Shown piece after piece: positions 1-10,566 of a stretch of 64,000 bases of DNA (its first letter is position 1; every line of letters begins with the position of its first letter). The notes beneath the pieces were generated by a model. The model ran no database searches, was not told where the DNA came from, and saw nothing but the letters and a program-made list of their open reading frames with translations. Where the stretch lies: assembly GCA_963971535.1 (NCBI GenBank), contig OZ020593.1, forward strand, positions 17,611,919 through 17,675,918. The letters run 5' to 3'. The translations under genes were made by a program, and so were the position numbers. This stretch comes from Notolepis coatsorum. Taxonomy: Eukaryota; Chordata; Actinopteri; Aulopiformes; Paralepididae.

Positions 1-718
1 GTTGGCATGCGAAGAGCCTCCTTCTGTGGTAAGTTGGTGCAGCTGCAGGCAAATTATGGTAAATTATTCACTGGGTTCCTCAGTGGTTCTGCGTTTGCCC
101 AGAGATGAGGGAGGGCAAGGCCTGATGCACATAGCAAGTAGGACACTAAGGTTACAGTTTGTACAGAGATATTTGACGGGACCAAAATATATAGTTTGGA
201 GAGTTAGTGGCCTCTTTTATGAGAGTTAAAAATCTTGGTCTTGATCTTTGTTTCTAACAGACCCTATGACCTTATGACTAAATATACTGTACTTCCTCAA
301 AAAAAAAATTATCAGGTACATTCTTCAAGTGTATTGGGAGTAGGGACTGCTCCTGCTAACTTGTTTGCACTGGTTACTGGAGGAGCCTCTTGTCCATGGT
401 GCAAGACTGGACACAAGTGAATGCGAGCCCTGGGCTGACTGGACTGCTGCGTGCTACAGAAGTAGTACGCCTGGGACAACTGACGTTTGTGTATTACCGT
501 GCTTCCAGCCATGTGCTACAGAAGTATTACGCCTGGGACAACCGGTGGACACAGCAGAACCAGAGTTAAATGATGCTCAGGCTGTGCGCTCTTTATTGGG
601 CCTGAGGTCCCAGTGCTATGTATCGAGGATGCTGGATCTCTGGAGACAGAGGTTGACTGCCAAGGAACTGGGCATGCTTACAGCAGTGGGGCTACAGTAT
701 AATACCTGTCAAAACTAG
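1..718 (+). mobile_element. Degenerate Tx1-like LINE ORF2 C-terminal fragment
   Basis: The plus strand encodes pieces typical of the C-terminal part of Tx1/L1-group LINE ORF2 proteins. They include EEGGQGL-like 'RDEGGQGLMHIASRT' followed by 'LQFVQRYLTGP' (frame at 2-229), then 'LHWLLEEPLVHGARLD' and 'LDLWRQRLTAKELG' (frame at 365-718). Stop codons and shifts around 230-365 break the reading frame, so this is a dead copy. It is cut by the window start on the left and by a MITE on the right. The order of the motifs matches one continuous ORF2, which argues against a host gene. The clade name is from memory of the motif style. Confidence 0.7.
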
Positions 719-1061
719 GGATGTCCGATATTATCGGCCTACCGATATTGGCATTAAAATGTGATATCGGAAAATATCGGTATCGGTTTTAATTTTTTTT
801 ATAAATTTTTTAACATTTATTTAACCTTTATTTACCCAGGAAAGCAAGTAAGAACAGATTCAGATTTTATTTATTGTCAAAAGTATGCATAATGTTGTGT
901 TAATTCCACTACAAGAGATATGTAATGTTAATTAGTATTACCTGAAATTATTCCGTTTTTTGGGGGGGAAACCCTGCATATATTGGTATCGGTTGATATC
1001 GGTATAGGAAATTAAGAGTTGGACAATATCGGTATCGGTATCGGTAAAAAAGCCATTATCG
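716..1061. mobile_element. hAT-like MITE, right end missing
   Basis: It starts with the terminal-repeat-like TAGGGATGTCCGATATTATC and is full of 'atatcgg/tatcgg' subterminal repeats in both halves (742-790 and 980-1045). The expected mirror-image end (GGACATCCCTA) is absent: the sequence stops at 'gccattatcg' and runs into other DNA. It is therefore a truncated non-autonomous DNA transposon of a type common in teleosts. The middle (about 790-950) holds a LINE-tail-like stretch with 'tttatttacccagg'. Confidence 0.6.
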
Positions 1062-1084
1062 ATTGACTGGGGACCGAAGACGCA

Positions 1085-1240
1085 GGCGGATACTGTAGCA
1101 ATATAGAAGATATGTTTATTTAAAAAATGGGGGAAGGTTGGAGGTTTGTTTATTAGGATCCCCATTAGTCATCATCAACGTGTTGACAATTCCTCCTGGG
1201 GTCCTCACAGATATACACATACAAATATGAAACATTCAGT
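1085..1240 (-). mobile_element. LINE 3'-end fragment ('ggatccccattag' type)
   Basis: The string 'aggatccccattagtc...cctggggtcc' is the reverse complement of a LINE 3' end that recurs at 39897-39935. No coding part remains. The assignment rests on this in-window similarity and on recollection of the motif in fish repeats. Confidence 0.45.
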
Positions 1241-1423
1241 GTAAATCAGTCATCACATACATAATCAATAGAAAATAAAACAAAAGGTCATAGGTGAGGA
1301 GGTGGTGAGTCTGTATCAGAGAAGGCAGGCAGGCAGGCAGTGGTGATCCTGAGACAGAAGAAACACAAAAATGAGCGAAGAACACAGGACAACTGACAAA
1401 AAATCGATAAGAGTAATATTTCT

Positions 1424-1728
1424 TTTTTGTGATAAAATTTTTTTTATTTTCCATTTTTCAAACATGAAACATCACAATTCACAACACAATAACAATAATA
1501 CGTAAAAGACATCCAAAAACATAAACTAACCCAACAATTAGAAAATAAATTAGACAGATTATACATTTGCATACATATCCAGTTCAAATAAGCTGTCACA
1601 AAGGAAAATAAAACATTACTATAAAAAAGGGCTTCCTGAGCCCCCTCCATCCCCAGGTCCGGCAGCCGCGAACCCCAAACCCGGAGGACCCGGAGTCCGG
1701 CGCCCCCGCGGGCCAAAGCACCACGGAT
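1424..1728 (-). mobile_element. 5'-truncated L1-like insertion with 14-bp target duplication
   Basis: A 305-bp insert is flanked by the perfect direct repeat agagtaatatttct (1410-1423 and 1729-1742). Just inside the left repeat lies a T-rich run, i.e. a poly(A)-like tail on the minus strand, followed by sequence resembling the 3' region of the full-length L1-like element at 17475-23572 ('acatgaaac...acacaataa'). It is read as a 5'-truncated retrotransposition product. A 90-codon minus frame inside it has no recognisable motif. Confidence 0.7.
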
Positions 1729-1742
1729 AGAGTAATATTTCT

Positions 1743-2309
1743 AAAATATTACGTCACTACCAAGTAGCCGAGTTAACGATCTGACGAAGAGTGACTGAAG
1801 AACCGGGGTAAATGTACTGCAGGGCTTATGAGAAGATGGCTGACAGGTGTGGTTGTTGAGCAGGTGAGTGGAATGAGCTGATTGCCAGGAAGCTGCCCAT
1901 ATATGGTCTGCAGGAAGCTGCTGCTCCCCTCACAGGAGAAACAGGACAAACAGGAGGAGTTTCAAAATGTGTATCTGAGCCCTGTACTGGGTGAGATATC
2001 TGGTCCTTTGCTTTACCATCAAGGACTCTGAAAGTTGAAGGGCTTGTATCCATATAGCGTTTCTTACTGGCAGAAAGGCGGCAGGGGCAGGGAAAAAGTG
2101 GCAGAGTGCTGGGATGAAGTGATCACGGTGAGAAAAAAATAAATCTGCGTGTGAGTTGTGTATCTATGGCAACAGTGTAGCCAATCACCAACCACCTGAC
2201 CACTGTTGTATGACAGACTAGCAACAATGTATCTATCACCAATCACCTGACCACCGTTGTATAACAGACTAGCATTGTTGCTTTTGATTAACATTATCTA
2301 TTTGTTATA
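1743..2309. other. Unassigned DNA with a short tandem duplication
   Basis: No gene is recognised. Positions 2158-2285 contain two imperfect copies of a roughly 60-bp unit ('caatcacc..cctgaccac.gttgtat.acagactagca'). Confidence 0.5.
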
Positions 2310-3506
2310 TTATCATCATCAAAATTTAAGCAGAAATAAAAACCCATTGAGACCGAGGTCTCTTTTTCAAGGGTGATCTGGCCAAGAAGGCAAGCACAAA
2401 TTATGACAATACATATATAACAAGGCACAATACACATACAGTAGACTACCATACAACCGAACTTAAATTAAAAGTAAAATTAAAAAAATACAAGCACAAT
2501 AAAACAATAACAATCAACAATTTCTTTTTATTCAAAATCAAAGCAGGAGCAGCAGGTGGAAAGGATTTCTGATATTTTTATTTTTTAGCAATACAAGGAG
2601 ATCGGAGAGGCCAATTTGAGGTCATTGGAGGTCATTCCAGGACCAAGGACCAACATAAAATATGCTTCTTTTACTTGCCTATTTTATAGCGTGCTGGATC
2701 TGAGATTGAGGGAGTTTTGAATTCATTCAAGCTTGGAACTGATGTACCATGGAAGTTTACCAAGAACAGCCTTATATATAAAAAACATATCAGTGCTGCA
2801 ACCTGCGTGTAGCCAGTGAAGTCCAACCAATTAGTGAATAGAGTGCACAGTGATGCATCCTATATGGTGAATTGGAGATCAATCGCAGAGCGGCATGGTA
2901 AAGTGGATCGTTTGGCTAAAGCAGTAGGACAAGCAAATCTATAATCTATGTCGCCATAATCTAGTTGTGACCAAAAAAGGGCCATAACCACCTGTTTACA
3001 GGAGGCAGGGGAAAAGCATGATTCAACCCTATAGAAAAAAAGCAACTGTGAATTAAAGTTTTTTGATGAAAGCATCAAGATGATGTTTAAAATCTAGGTT
3101 CTTGTCCAGCCAGATGCCAAGGTATTTGTACGTTTCAATAACCTCAATAGAACAACCATCAAGGGTGAACATAGAGGGGGGAGAGGCAGTTGACCTAGTT
3201 GGAGCAAATACCATTGCCTTTGTTTTTCTACCATTCAATAGCAGTTTTGAATCAATGAGAGTATGCTGCAAGGAGGCAAAATCAGACTGTACATTTTTGA
3301 CAGCAGCCTCAAGAGAAAGGAGCACAAGAATACATAACTGTATCATCAGCATGTAATATATGGTACCGGGAGTGAGTTAAATTACATGGATTTTCATCTA
3401 GAAACGCTCGGAGCGGCCGACACAAAAAAAAGCGCAACGCTCTGATAACAGAAGCCGGGCGCTGCGCTTTCCCTCTAGGTGGCCGCGTGCTGCCGGACAC
3501 ACTCAC
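2310..3506 (-). mobile_element. Degenerate LINE: reverse-transcriptase C-terminus plus 3' UTR
   Basis: On the minus strand, 3506 to 2860 encodes 'HADDTVMYS' (a degenerate YADD box of reverse transcriptase), then in other frames 'LLLNGRKTKAMVF', 'YKYLGIWLDKNLDFKHHLD' and 'LDYGDIDY'. This motif order is standard for non-LTR reverse transcriptases. Frameshifts and stops separate the pieces, so it is inactive. The 3' UTR ends near 2335-2390 with 'gagaccgaggtctctttttcaagggtgatctgg' (as read on plus, shown in part), a tail style common in fish LINEs. The 5' part is missing. Confidence 0.75.
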
Positions 3507-3569
3507 TGCTCATTGGGAACAATTGGAAAAGGACGCTGGTGCCCACGAGAAAACACTACTGTGTATGGA

Positions 3570-4189
3570 CACAAACACTTTACAAAATTAACATGGTACA
3601 AGAAACTGTGTAAAGATAAAAGAAAATGGCTTAATAACTAAACTAAATAACTAAAATAGTGGATACTGTATGGAGGAGTGTGTGCAGCCGGTGAAGCTAA
3701 CCCTATTTTTAAAGCAAATTACAAAAAGATGCTCATATCCAAAAAGCAGTAGATAAATAAATAGGTCTATATACATAATATGTATGCATTTGGTTATGTG
3801 GGTGTGTAGGTTTGTAGGCAGGTGGATAGGTGGTTATGTATTATTATTATGTATGCAGTATGCATGTATGTACTGTGTGTATGCATGTTTGTATTTACAC
3901 ATTCTCTTTTGAATGTATGTTTTTTTTTTTAAATAATATGTATATTTTTGTATGTTTGATTTGACAAAATAGGGGACGTTCTTTAATACGCCTCTAGACT
4001 TCTAAACATATCCTACACAATATGGTTATTATGTCTTTTTTTCCTTTTGTTTAACTCTTTGTGTGTTAATAAATAAAATACAAAAATACAAACCTACAGC
4101 AGACCTTCAGTGGAGGATTCTGCTTGGTACTGTCACTTTCGGTTTCAGTTATCAATCCAGTGGTGGTGAATAAATGTCCTTTCTGTAAG
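3570..4189 (+). other. AT-rich stretch, possible LINE tail
   Basis: No gene is seen. The region has repeated 'gtatgcatgtatgt' motifs and ends near 4070 with 'ttaataaataaaatacaaaaatacaaa', which could be the A-rich tail of a plus-strand LINE. No target duplication was found, so this stays tentative. Confidence 0.3.
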
Positions 4190-4201
4190 TTAACTGAGTC
4201 T

Positions 4202-4622
4202 AGAGCGTCTGTCTACCACCACATAGCCAGTGGGATCGAATCCGGCTGTGGTGCCTCGGGCTTGGCCGACCGTCCATACTAACACAATTGGCAGTGTTAG
4301 TGGGTGGGAAGCCGGCGTGGGTGGGTCCTGGTCGTTGTAAACAGCGACTCCTACAGTTCGGTCGGGGCGCCTGCACAGCAAGGGAAGGATCTGGGAGAGG
4401 TAGTGTGACCTTCCACACGTTACACTCTCCCAGTGAGAGTCCGTGCTGCCAGGTGAAAAGAAGCGGTGGGCTGGCTACACATGTGTCGGAGGAAGCATGT
4501 GATAGTCTTCGCCCTCCCAGACCGACGGTAGGGGGTAGAGAATTGGCATAACGACTAACATTGGGATGGGAGAAAAACGGAAAATGAAGGGGGGAAAAGA
4601 TAATAATAAAAAACAAAAAAAA
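4202..4622 (+). mobile_element. tRNA-derived SINE with 12-bp target duplication
   Basis: The insert is flanked by ttaactgagtct (4190-4201 and 4623-4634) and ends in an A-rich tail (about 4590-4622). The body ('actaacacaattggcagtgttag', 'acagcgactcctacag', 'gggatgggagaaaaa') is shared with the SINEs at 15345, 37703, 46432 and 57706. The head carries a B-box-like gatcgaatcc. The 5' head differs from the other copies, which suggests a related subfamily. Confidence 0.8.
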
Positions 4623-4634
4623 TTAACTGAGTCT

Positions 4635-5276
<642 letters not shown>

Positions 5277-5393
5277 TCTCTCTCTCTTGCTCTCTCTGCA
5301 GCCCAGCAGTGTTATCAGTGACAGTAGAGATGCATAAGGAGGCCTTTTCTCTTATTTTTTCTTCACTCTGTGGGCTCCACTGGGTCAGCACAC

Positions 5394-5454
5394 TGCCACA
5401 CACTGCCACACACACTGCCACACACACTGCCACACACACACACACGCACGCACG

Positions 5455-5497
<43 letters not shown>

Positions 5498-5522
5498 ACC
5501 CACCCACCCACCCACCCACCCA
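5394..5522 (+). repeat. Compound CACACTGC / CA / CACC microsatellite
   Basis: Units of 'cacactgcca' pass into (CA)n, (CACG)n, (CA)n and finally (CACC)n within about 130 bp. Confidence 0.95.
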
Positions 5523-5707
5523 TCCTTCCTGAGACCTGCAGTGGGGCGGCGGTGTTGCTTTTGAACCCCGTCAGCCAACCCTGTTGAAAGCGACACTAGC
5601 ACCAGTCCAGAGTACAGGGATACGAAGCTATTACCATCAGAGTATCTGCATCACCAAAGGGTGTGTTAATGTTTTCTTGTCTCCAGAGGGGCCCTGGTGT
5701 GGCACTA

Positions 5708-6399
5708 AAGGCCCTCACATCGTTGGGGGCGGAACGTACGCGGACCGGACTCCGCGGAGGTCCGCGCGTACTCAAAGCGGACTCAAAGCGGGATTCAAAG
5801 CGGACTCCAAGTGCGAAGCTCCAATGTTCTAACCGCATGGACGTCCGCACCGCTCACTTGCTGTCACACAAAAGGCCGCTTTGATTTTTTGGTTGACATC
5901 GACCTGCATTTAATGTGACACCGATTTGCATTTTTATTCACTCTGTGCCAAGAGAGAGAGTAGGGAAGGATCATGGTTAAATGGGTAGGATTGGTCCGGT
6001 AAAAAACGTTGGCAGGTATAGATGGCGCAAAATGTTGTTTCACTATCGCTAATTGTCACCCATTCCAATTCATAATACATTTGGACCATGTCTTTTTTCA
6101 TCATCTGAAGAAACTTGAGACATTTGAATGGCTTTTCTAAATCTAAAGTGTGTAAAACTGCCAGTTTTATTTAGAAATCTTGGAAACGGAGATAACCGAG
6201 ACTCTTTATTTTGACATCGGATGACGACGCCATGGCAGAAGTGTAAACAGCGTGAAAACAACTTAGTAAACTGGAGCGAGACATGTAGGAAATTGGTACG
6301 CGGAGGTACGCTCGACTATGAAAGCTCAAACGACTGCGCGGACATGCCGCCGCGGGGAGTCCGGTCCGTGTACGTTCCGCCGGACTATGTGAGAGCCTT
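5708..6399. mobile_element. Non-autonomous DNA transposon with about 50-bp inverted repeats
   Basis: The left end AAGGCCCTCACAT...GGCGGAACGTACGCGGACCGG mirrors the right end, whose reverse complement begins AAGGCTCTCACAT and also contains GGCGGAACGTACACGGACCGG. Each end abuts a TA dinucleotide (5706-5707 and 6400-6401), consistent with a TA target duplication; a three-base TWA site cannot be excluded. It has no transposase. The superfamily (Tc1/mariner-like or PIF/Harbinger-like) is unresolved. Confidence 0.75.
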
Positions 6400-6401
6400 T
6401 A

Positions 6402-7090
6402 GGCTGAGACCAGTTCAGTCCACCCTGCTGCAAAGCCAATTATTCCCCTCAGCTGCTTAAAAAAACACACCAACATTTTTGGAATTTAGCTTTACCGTCT
6501 TCTGCAGAGAGAGACAAGATGTTGGTGTGTTCCTTTAAGCGAAGCCCAATCCAATCCTGCATTTAAAAACACATGAGCCACCCCCCCCCCCCCCCCCTTC
6601 CTGATGTTCTGAGAGCAGATGTTCAGCAGATGTTACGATCCTCAGCACCACTAGGAGATCATTCTGTAACAACCTGTCCTTCCTGCCTGGCAATGGACTG
6701 CTTTGTCTCCCATAGGCCTTGGACCTCTTCTCTCTACCTTCGTGTTCTTTCTGTTCTCTGTCTGCTCTCCCTCTCTCTTCTGCTCTCTCTCTCTCCACCC
6801 CAGTCATGTTGCCCTGTTAGTTTAGCGTTTAGTATTTTCATGTTTCTCTTGGTCTTGGTCTAGTCTCCGTGTATTATGCTCTATGTTTAGTATTAGTCTT
6901 TGTATTATTCTTGTTTTGCAGTGTCTTGTTTTGTGTTTTGCTTCCTGTTCCTTGTTTTCCATAGTTGTAGTTCCTTTTCCTGTAGTTCTTTGTTAGTCTG
7001 TTTGTTTCTCTTCCAGGTGTCTCCATTTGTACGTGTAGCACCTGTGTCACTAACAGTAACAGCTGTTCACCACGAGCACAGTTCTAGGTT
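6402..7090. other. Repeat-derived DNA without recognised gene
   Basis: A small inverted repeat, aacacaccaaca (about 6464-6475) against tgttggtgtgtt (about 6520-6531), could fold into a stem. The stretch 6865-7015 is an inverted copy of 14925-15050 ('aactacaggaaaaggaac' in reverse complement), so it belongs to a dispersed repeat. A poly-C run lies at 6580-6598. Confidence 0.55.
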
Positions 7091-7879
7091 CGAATGAGGA
7101 GAGGAGTAATATGCACAATTAAAAGAATAGTAGACCAGAGACAGAGTTATAACAATAACCGGTGTTTTAATTAAAAGCGCGCTAGCTAAACAGTAATAAT
7201 ACATACAGACGTAAAGTACAAGTAATGCTTTGAAGTATCCCTTTTAGGTTCTTTCAGTAACCTCTCCTTTCGGGAGGGTTAGTTCGATATCAAGTCCTAG
7301 GTTGATTGGATCAACACATTGGGGTTGGTTCAGACGTCTCTGAGGTTATCATCAGTAAACTCTATATCAGTTTATCATTTCAATAGGTAAACGTTTAAAT
7401 ATATTAATTTGAACCTTTAAGTGTGCAGGGAATGCAAATACCTTATTAGGTGAATTTACCCTTTAAACCATCTTTCTTTACAGGAGAACCATCAGTGATT
7501 CAGTTCAATACAGTGTTTTGTATTAAAATAATAATAATTTAAAAAAATATGTATCCAAAATGCACTTTACTTCCTGCCAAAATGCCATAGGCGCGCGACT
7601 GGGACCGGTGCGCTATTATTGTCGCAGCGTATTATGCTCATGTGTTTCCCTACACTTCATGCGTTCTTGGAGGGAAACAAAGTTGTCATGGGTGAACCTG
7701 TAAAAAGCCTATAACTTACCTGCAAATACTCGTTCCATCTCATCTTTTTATTTATTTAAAAATGCGCTGTCTTCTTACTTCCATAGTACATGTACATGTT
7801 TTTAGTTTATCATTTTTATCATTTTCAGTTTATCATTTTTAGTTTATAATTTTTAGTTTTATCATTTATATATTGCATA
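7091..7879. other. No gene recognised
   Basis: AT-rich sequence with no long frame and no clear repeat ends. Confidence 0.4.
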
Positions 7880-8177
7880 CTATCATGACTTTCATTACTT
7901 ATCTCGTACGAATTAACGATCCATTCCTATCCTTGCTGGATTTTTGTTTTGTTTGTCCTGTTTATTTTATTTTGTGATCTTGTATGTTTGTTTACTTATT
8001 TTGTAATTTCATTTCTCAGTTGATTTTGTTGTTGTAGACTGTTTTGATGTCCAATGTTTTTTTTGTGTTTTTTTTTTCTTTTTCTGAAAATGTACATACG
8101 CTGTATTGTGTTAGGATCCCCTCGAAAACGAGATGCTACATCTCAAGGGGTTATTCCGAATAAAGAATTTCAATATA
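7880..8177 (+). mobile_element. LINE 3' end fragment
   Basis: A T-rich 3'-UTR-like stretch ends with 'taggatcccctcgaaaacgag', a facing 'catctcaaggggttatt' and then 'ccgaataaagaa'. The short hairpin plus AATAAA followed by the end of similarity resembles LINE 3' tails of fish. No coding part is left. Confidence 0.45.
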
Positions 8178-8184
8178 TATAATA

Positions 8185-8502
8185 ACAGAACACCTCAACC
8201 AACTCGCTGAGCAGCTACGGACATATTTCCCACTTATGGATGAATCTCAGATGTGGATTCAACCCATTTTTTTGTTTTAGTTTTGGCCAATCTATGCATG
8301 TAATTCTCATTTTGTTCTTTCGTGTGAAGTATTTTATTTTGTTTGTCATACTTTGGTATGTGTTCTTATTGGATTAAACCTGATGCCTTTAGTGTGCCTA
8401 TGAATAGACTGTGTTGTCTTTTTTATGTTGGGCATTGGGGGTGCGTCAGCTAGGTCGGGAGGTGACAGGGGGTGCATGGCCAAAAAAGTTTGGGAACCGC
8501 TG
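8185..8502 (+). mobile_element. 3' end of a hAT transposon (transposase C-terminus and terminal repeat)
   Basis: The plus strand reads 'LNQLAEQLRTYFPLMDESQ' before a stop near 8279. This resembles the C-terminus of ZBED5/SCAND3-type hAT transposases. The element ends at 8502 with 'ccaaaaaagtttgggaaccgctg', the reverse complement of a CAGCGGTTCCCAAAC terminal repeat. The rest of the element is missing; a LINE tail abuts it on the left. Its right end adjoins the 69-bp minisatellite directly. Confidence 0.65.
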
Positions 8503-8640
8503 TTCTAGAATGTTCTATTATGACATCATACTGTGACATCACAAATGTTCTTACATCTAGAAGATTCTATGTTCTAGAATGTTCTATTATAACATCATAC
8601 TGTGACATCACAAATGTTCTTACATAATAGCATTAACTAT
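8503..8640 (-). repeat. Two units of the 69-bp heat-shock-motif minisatellite
   Basis: Two copies of the same unit found at 11773-12320. Both contain an intact TTCTAGAATGTTC, followed by 'tgacatcatactgtgacatcac'. The tail 'taatagcattaactattt...attcaatggcatTTAA' also matches the end of the right-hand array. The copy therefore represents the same array end, duplicated on the other side of the CDCA7-like frame. Confidence 0.9.
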
Positions 8641-8984
8641 TTATGTTCTTATTCAATGGCATTAAAGGGGCTATGTACTATAAATGTCATTTTTCAGTCT
8701 CTAGCATTGTATTATAGTAATAGGAGTTCGTATCAATGTGTTTTAGTATCTAAATACCATATTGGCGGATTGCTCAGATTCAGCCCAGCCCCTTTCCTCC
8801 TCCAGTAAATCAGGCTATTTTGATTTGAAGGCCTGAGTCACGTCATTCGGGCTCTGGGTAGCGCACAGTGATGCGATTGGCTCTGTGGTTGGAGCTAATG
8901 CCCGCCCCCATTCTACCTAGAATAGAGAGGTACCTCTACCTTCCTACATACCGGAGAACAGGAGTGCAGTCACTTGCCTATCCA

Positions 8985-9476
8985 CCCGGGAGCGATGGCT
9001 AGCTAGTTAGCACCAGCCGGGAGCGATGGCTAGCTAGTTAGCACCAGCCGGGAGCGATGGCTAGCTAGTTAGCACCAGCCGGGAGCGATGCACCAGCCGG
9101 GAGCGATGGCTAGCTAGTTAGCACCAGCCGGGAGCGATGGCTAGCTAGTTAGCACCAGCCGGGAGCGATGGCTAGCTAGTTAGCACCAGCCGGGAGCGAT
9201 GGCTAGCTCACGGCTGGTGCTAACTAGCTAGCCATCGCTCCCGGCTGGTGCATCGCTCCCGGCTGGTGCTAACTAGCTAGCCATCGCTCCCGGCTGGTGC
9301 TAACTAGCTAGCCATCGCTCCCGGCTGGTGCATCGCTCCCGGCTGGTGCTAACTAGCTAGCCATCGCTCCCGGCTGGTGCTAACTAGCTAGCCATCGCTC
9401 CCGGCTGGTGCTAACTAGCTAGCCATCGCTCCCGGGTGGTGCATCGCTCCCGGCTGGTGCTAACTAGCTAGCCTAA
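8985..9476. repeat. Inverted minisatellite (large potential cruciform)
   Basis: Units of about 31 bp ('ccgggagcgatggctagcta' plus 'gttagcacca') run forward from about 8987 to 9207. The same units then run in reverse complement from about 9208 to 9476. Some units are deletion variants of 'gccgggagcgatgcacca' type in both arms. The two arms are near-perfect complements of about 220 bp and more. Confidence 0.95.
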
Positions 9477-9963
9477 CGTTATAGCAAACTATTGAAGCAA
9501 GCTACTGAAGCTAGTCATTACAATACAGTACTGCTCAATACCAACACAACTGCTATAGGATGCTAGGATGGAGACCAGGAAAATACTTTCGTCTTGTTTA
9601 CATCAGGGTCCCCCATTTTCAATTCATTATTACAATTGACATACAGTGGATGCATGTTCCCAAATAACTTTTCTTTTTAATTGCGGGGGGACATTAGGTC
9701 AAATGTGCAGTACTACCAAAGGTCTGGTCGCACGTACAGAACTGTTGCATATAACGGTATGCTGCTCTTTATAAAGTAACGTTATAGCAAACTATTGAAG
9801 CAAGCTAGTCATAATTAAAAACTGCTCAATACAAACACAACTAGTCAGAGGTAAACAAGGTAACGTTACTTATAGCAAGCTATCGAAGCAAGCTGGTCAG
9901 AAGTAAGTACTAACGTTACTCGCTCTTTTCGGCAAGCCATTATACTAACGTTACAACATAAAC

Positions 9964-10068
9964 TTACCACTCGGAAACTATTTGCAAGCCTCGCTGTTGC
10001 AACTCAACTTCTTCTTTCGAAACATAGTCTGGGTCGCTCTCTGGATCCCAAATATACGGTACAGCCAT
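9964..10068 (-). other. Exon-like 34-codon frame with splice donor inside the TTAA element
   Basis: Starting at an ATG (10068, context AGCC on plus), the minus strand encodes MAVPYIWDPESDPDY and continues with an acidic/Glu-rich stretch. In-frame TAA overlaps a strong donor, G|GTAAGT (GT at 9966-9967). This looks like a first coding exon with its donor, without any following exon in sight. It could be the remnant of the N-terminal exon of the parental transposase gene or a captured host exon. I do not recognise the protein family with confidence. Confidence 0.45.
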
Positions 10069-10350
10069 GTTGTATTAGTAGTATAAAGTGTTCACCTGGA
10101 AGGAAGGACGGGGAGATGGGCGGAGCTATTTGGTGGGTGGCTGTCACTCAAAGCATTCTGCTAGTATGGGTGGAGCCAAGCCAATAACAGCTTGAAATCT
10201 TGAGGCAGAAAAATGCTGGTTTTGAGTACTTGATTAGAAATATAAAACAATGATTATTTTTGGAATAAACCTTACAGATGTGTTACATAGACTCACAGGA
10301 ATTGTGTAAAGTTGCCCAAATAGTGCTAGGAATAGCAGTACATAGCCCCT

Positions 10351-10566
10351 TTAACTATTTATGTCCCTAGGACTAAATAGTTATGAATCTGAACCCTGGG
10401 TTACATCCCTTCTATCCTAATGCACGTCCCTGTGCATATTATCCCAGGACTACATTATCACAATCCTATGGGGTTCTTGGGAGTCGGAGTCATCTAACGA
10501 GTCTGTGATTACTGAGCTTAGACTCTGGAATAGTGACTGGATTATCGTTACTAGTGGGTTTCCTAG
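10351..10566. other. Array tail copy and 3' flank of the CDCA7-like frame
   Basis: Bases 10352-10408 ('ctatttatgtccctaggac ... ccctgggttacat') repeat 12346-12400. The array end therefore flanks the CDCA7-like locus on both sides. The remaining 160 bp show no consensus AATAAA on the minus strand. Confidence 0.7.

Larger units (their letters stand above)
8666..10350. mobile_element. 1.7-kb TTAA-flanked non-autonomous DNA transposon
   Basis: The ends are AGGGGCTATGTACT and its mirror AGTACATAGCCCCT, each next to TTAA (8662-8665 and 10351-10354). The related sequence at 12330-12370 reads 'ggcattaactagttatgtcc' without the insert, so it is a paralogous empty site. TTAA duplication fits piggyBac or Kolobok superfamilies; no transposase is encoded. 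Inside are an inverted minisatellite (8985-9476), a small exon-like frame (9964-10068) and a dispersed repeat piece (9592-9640). A decayed copy of its last 160 bp lies at 59505-59668. Confidence 0.85.

Noticed and set aside
365..718. Host gene of 117 codons
   Set aside because: Its motif order continues the upstream Tx1-like LINE fragment.
8985..9476. CRISPR array
   Set aside because: Units are contiguous without unique spacers, occur in both orientations, and lie in a eukaryotic transposon. The other tandem arrays were excluded for the same reason.
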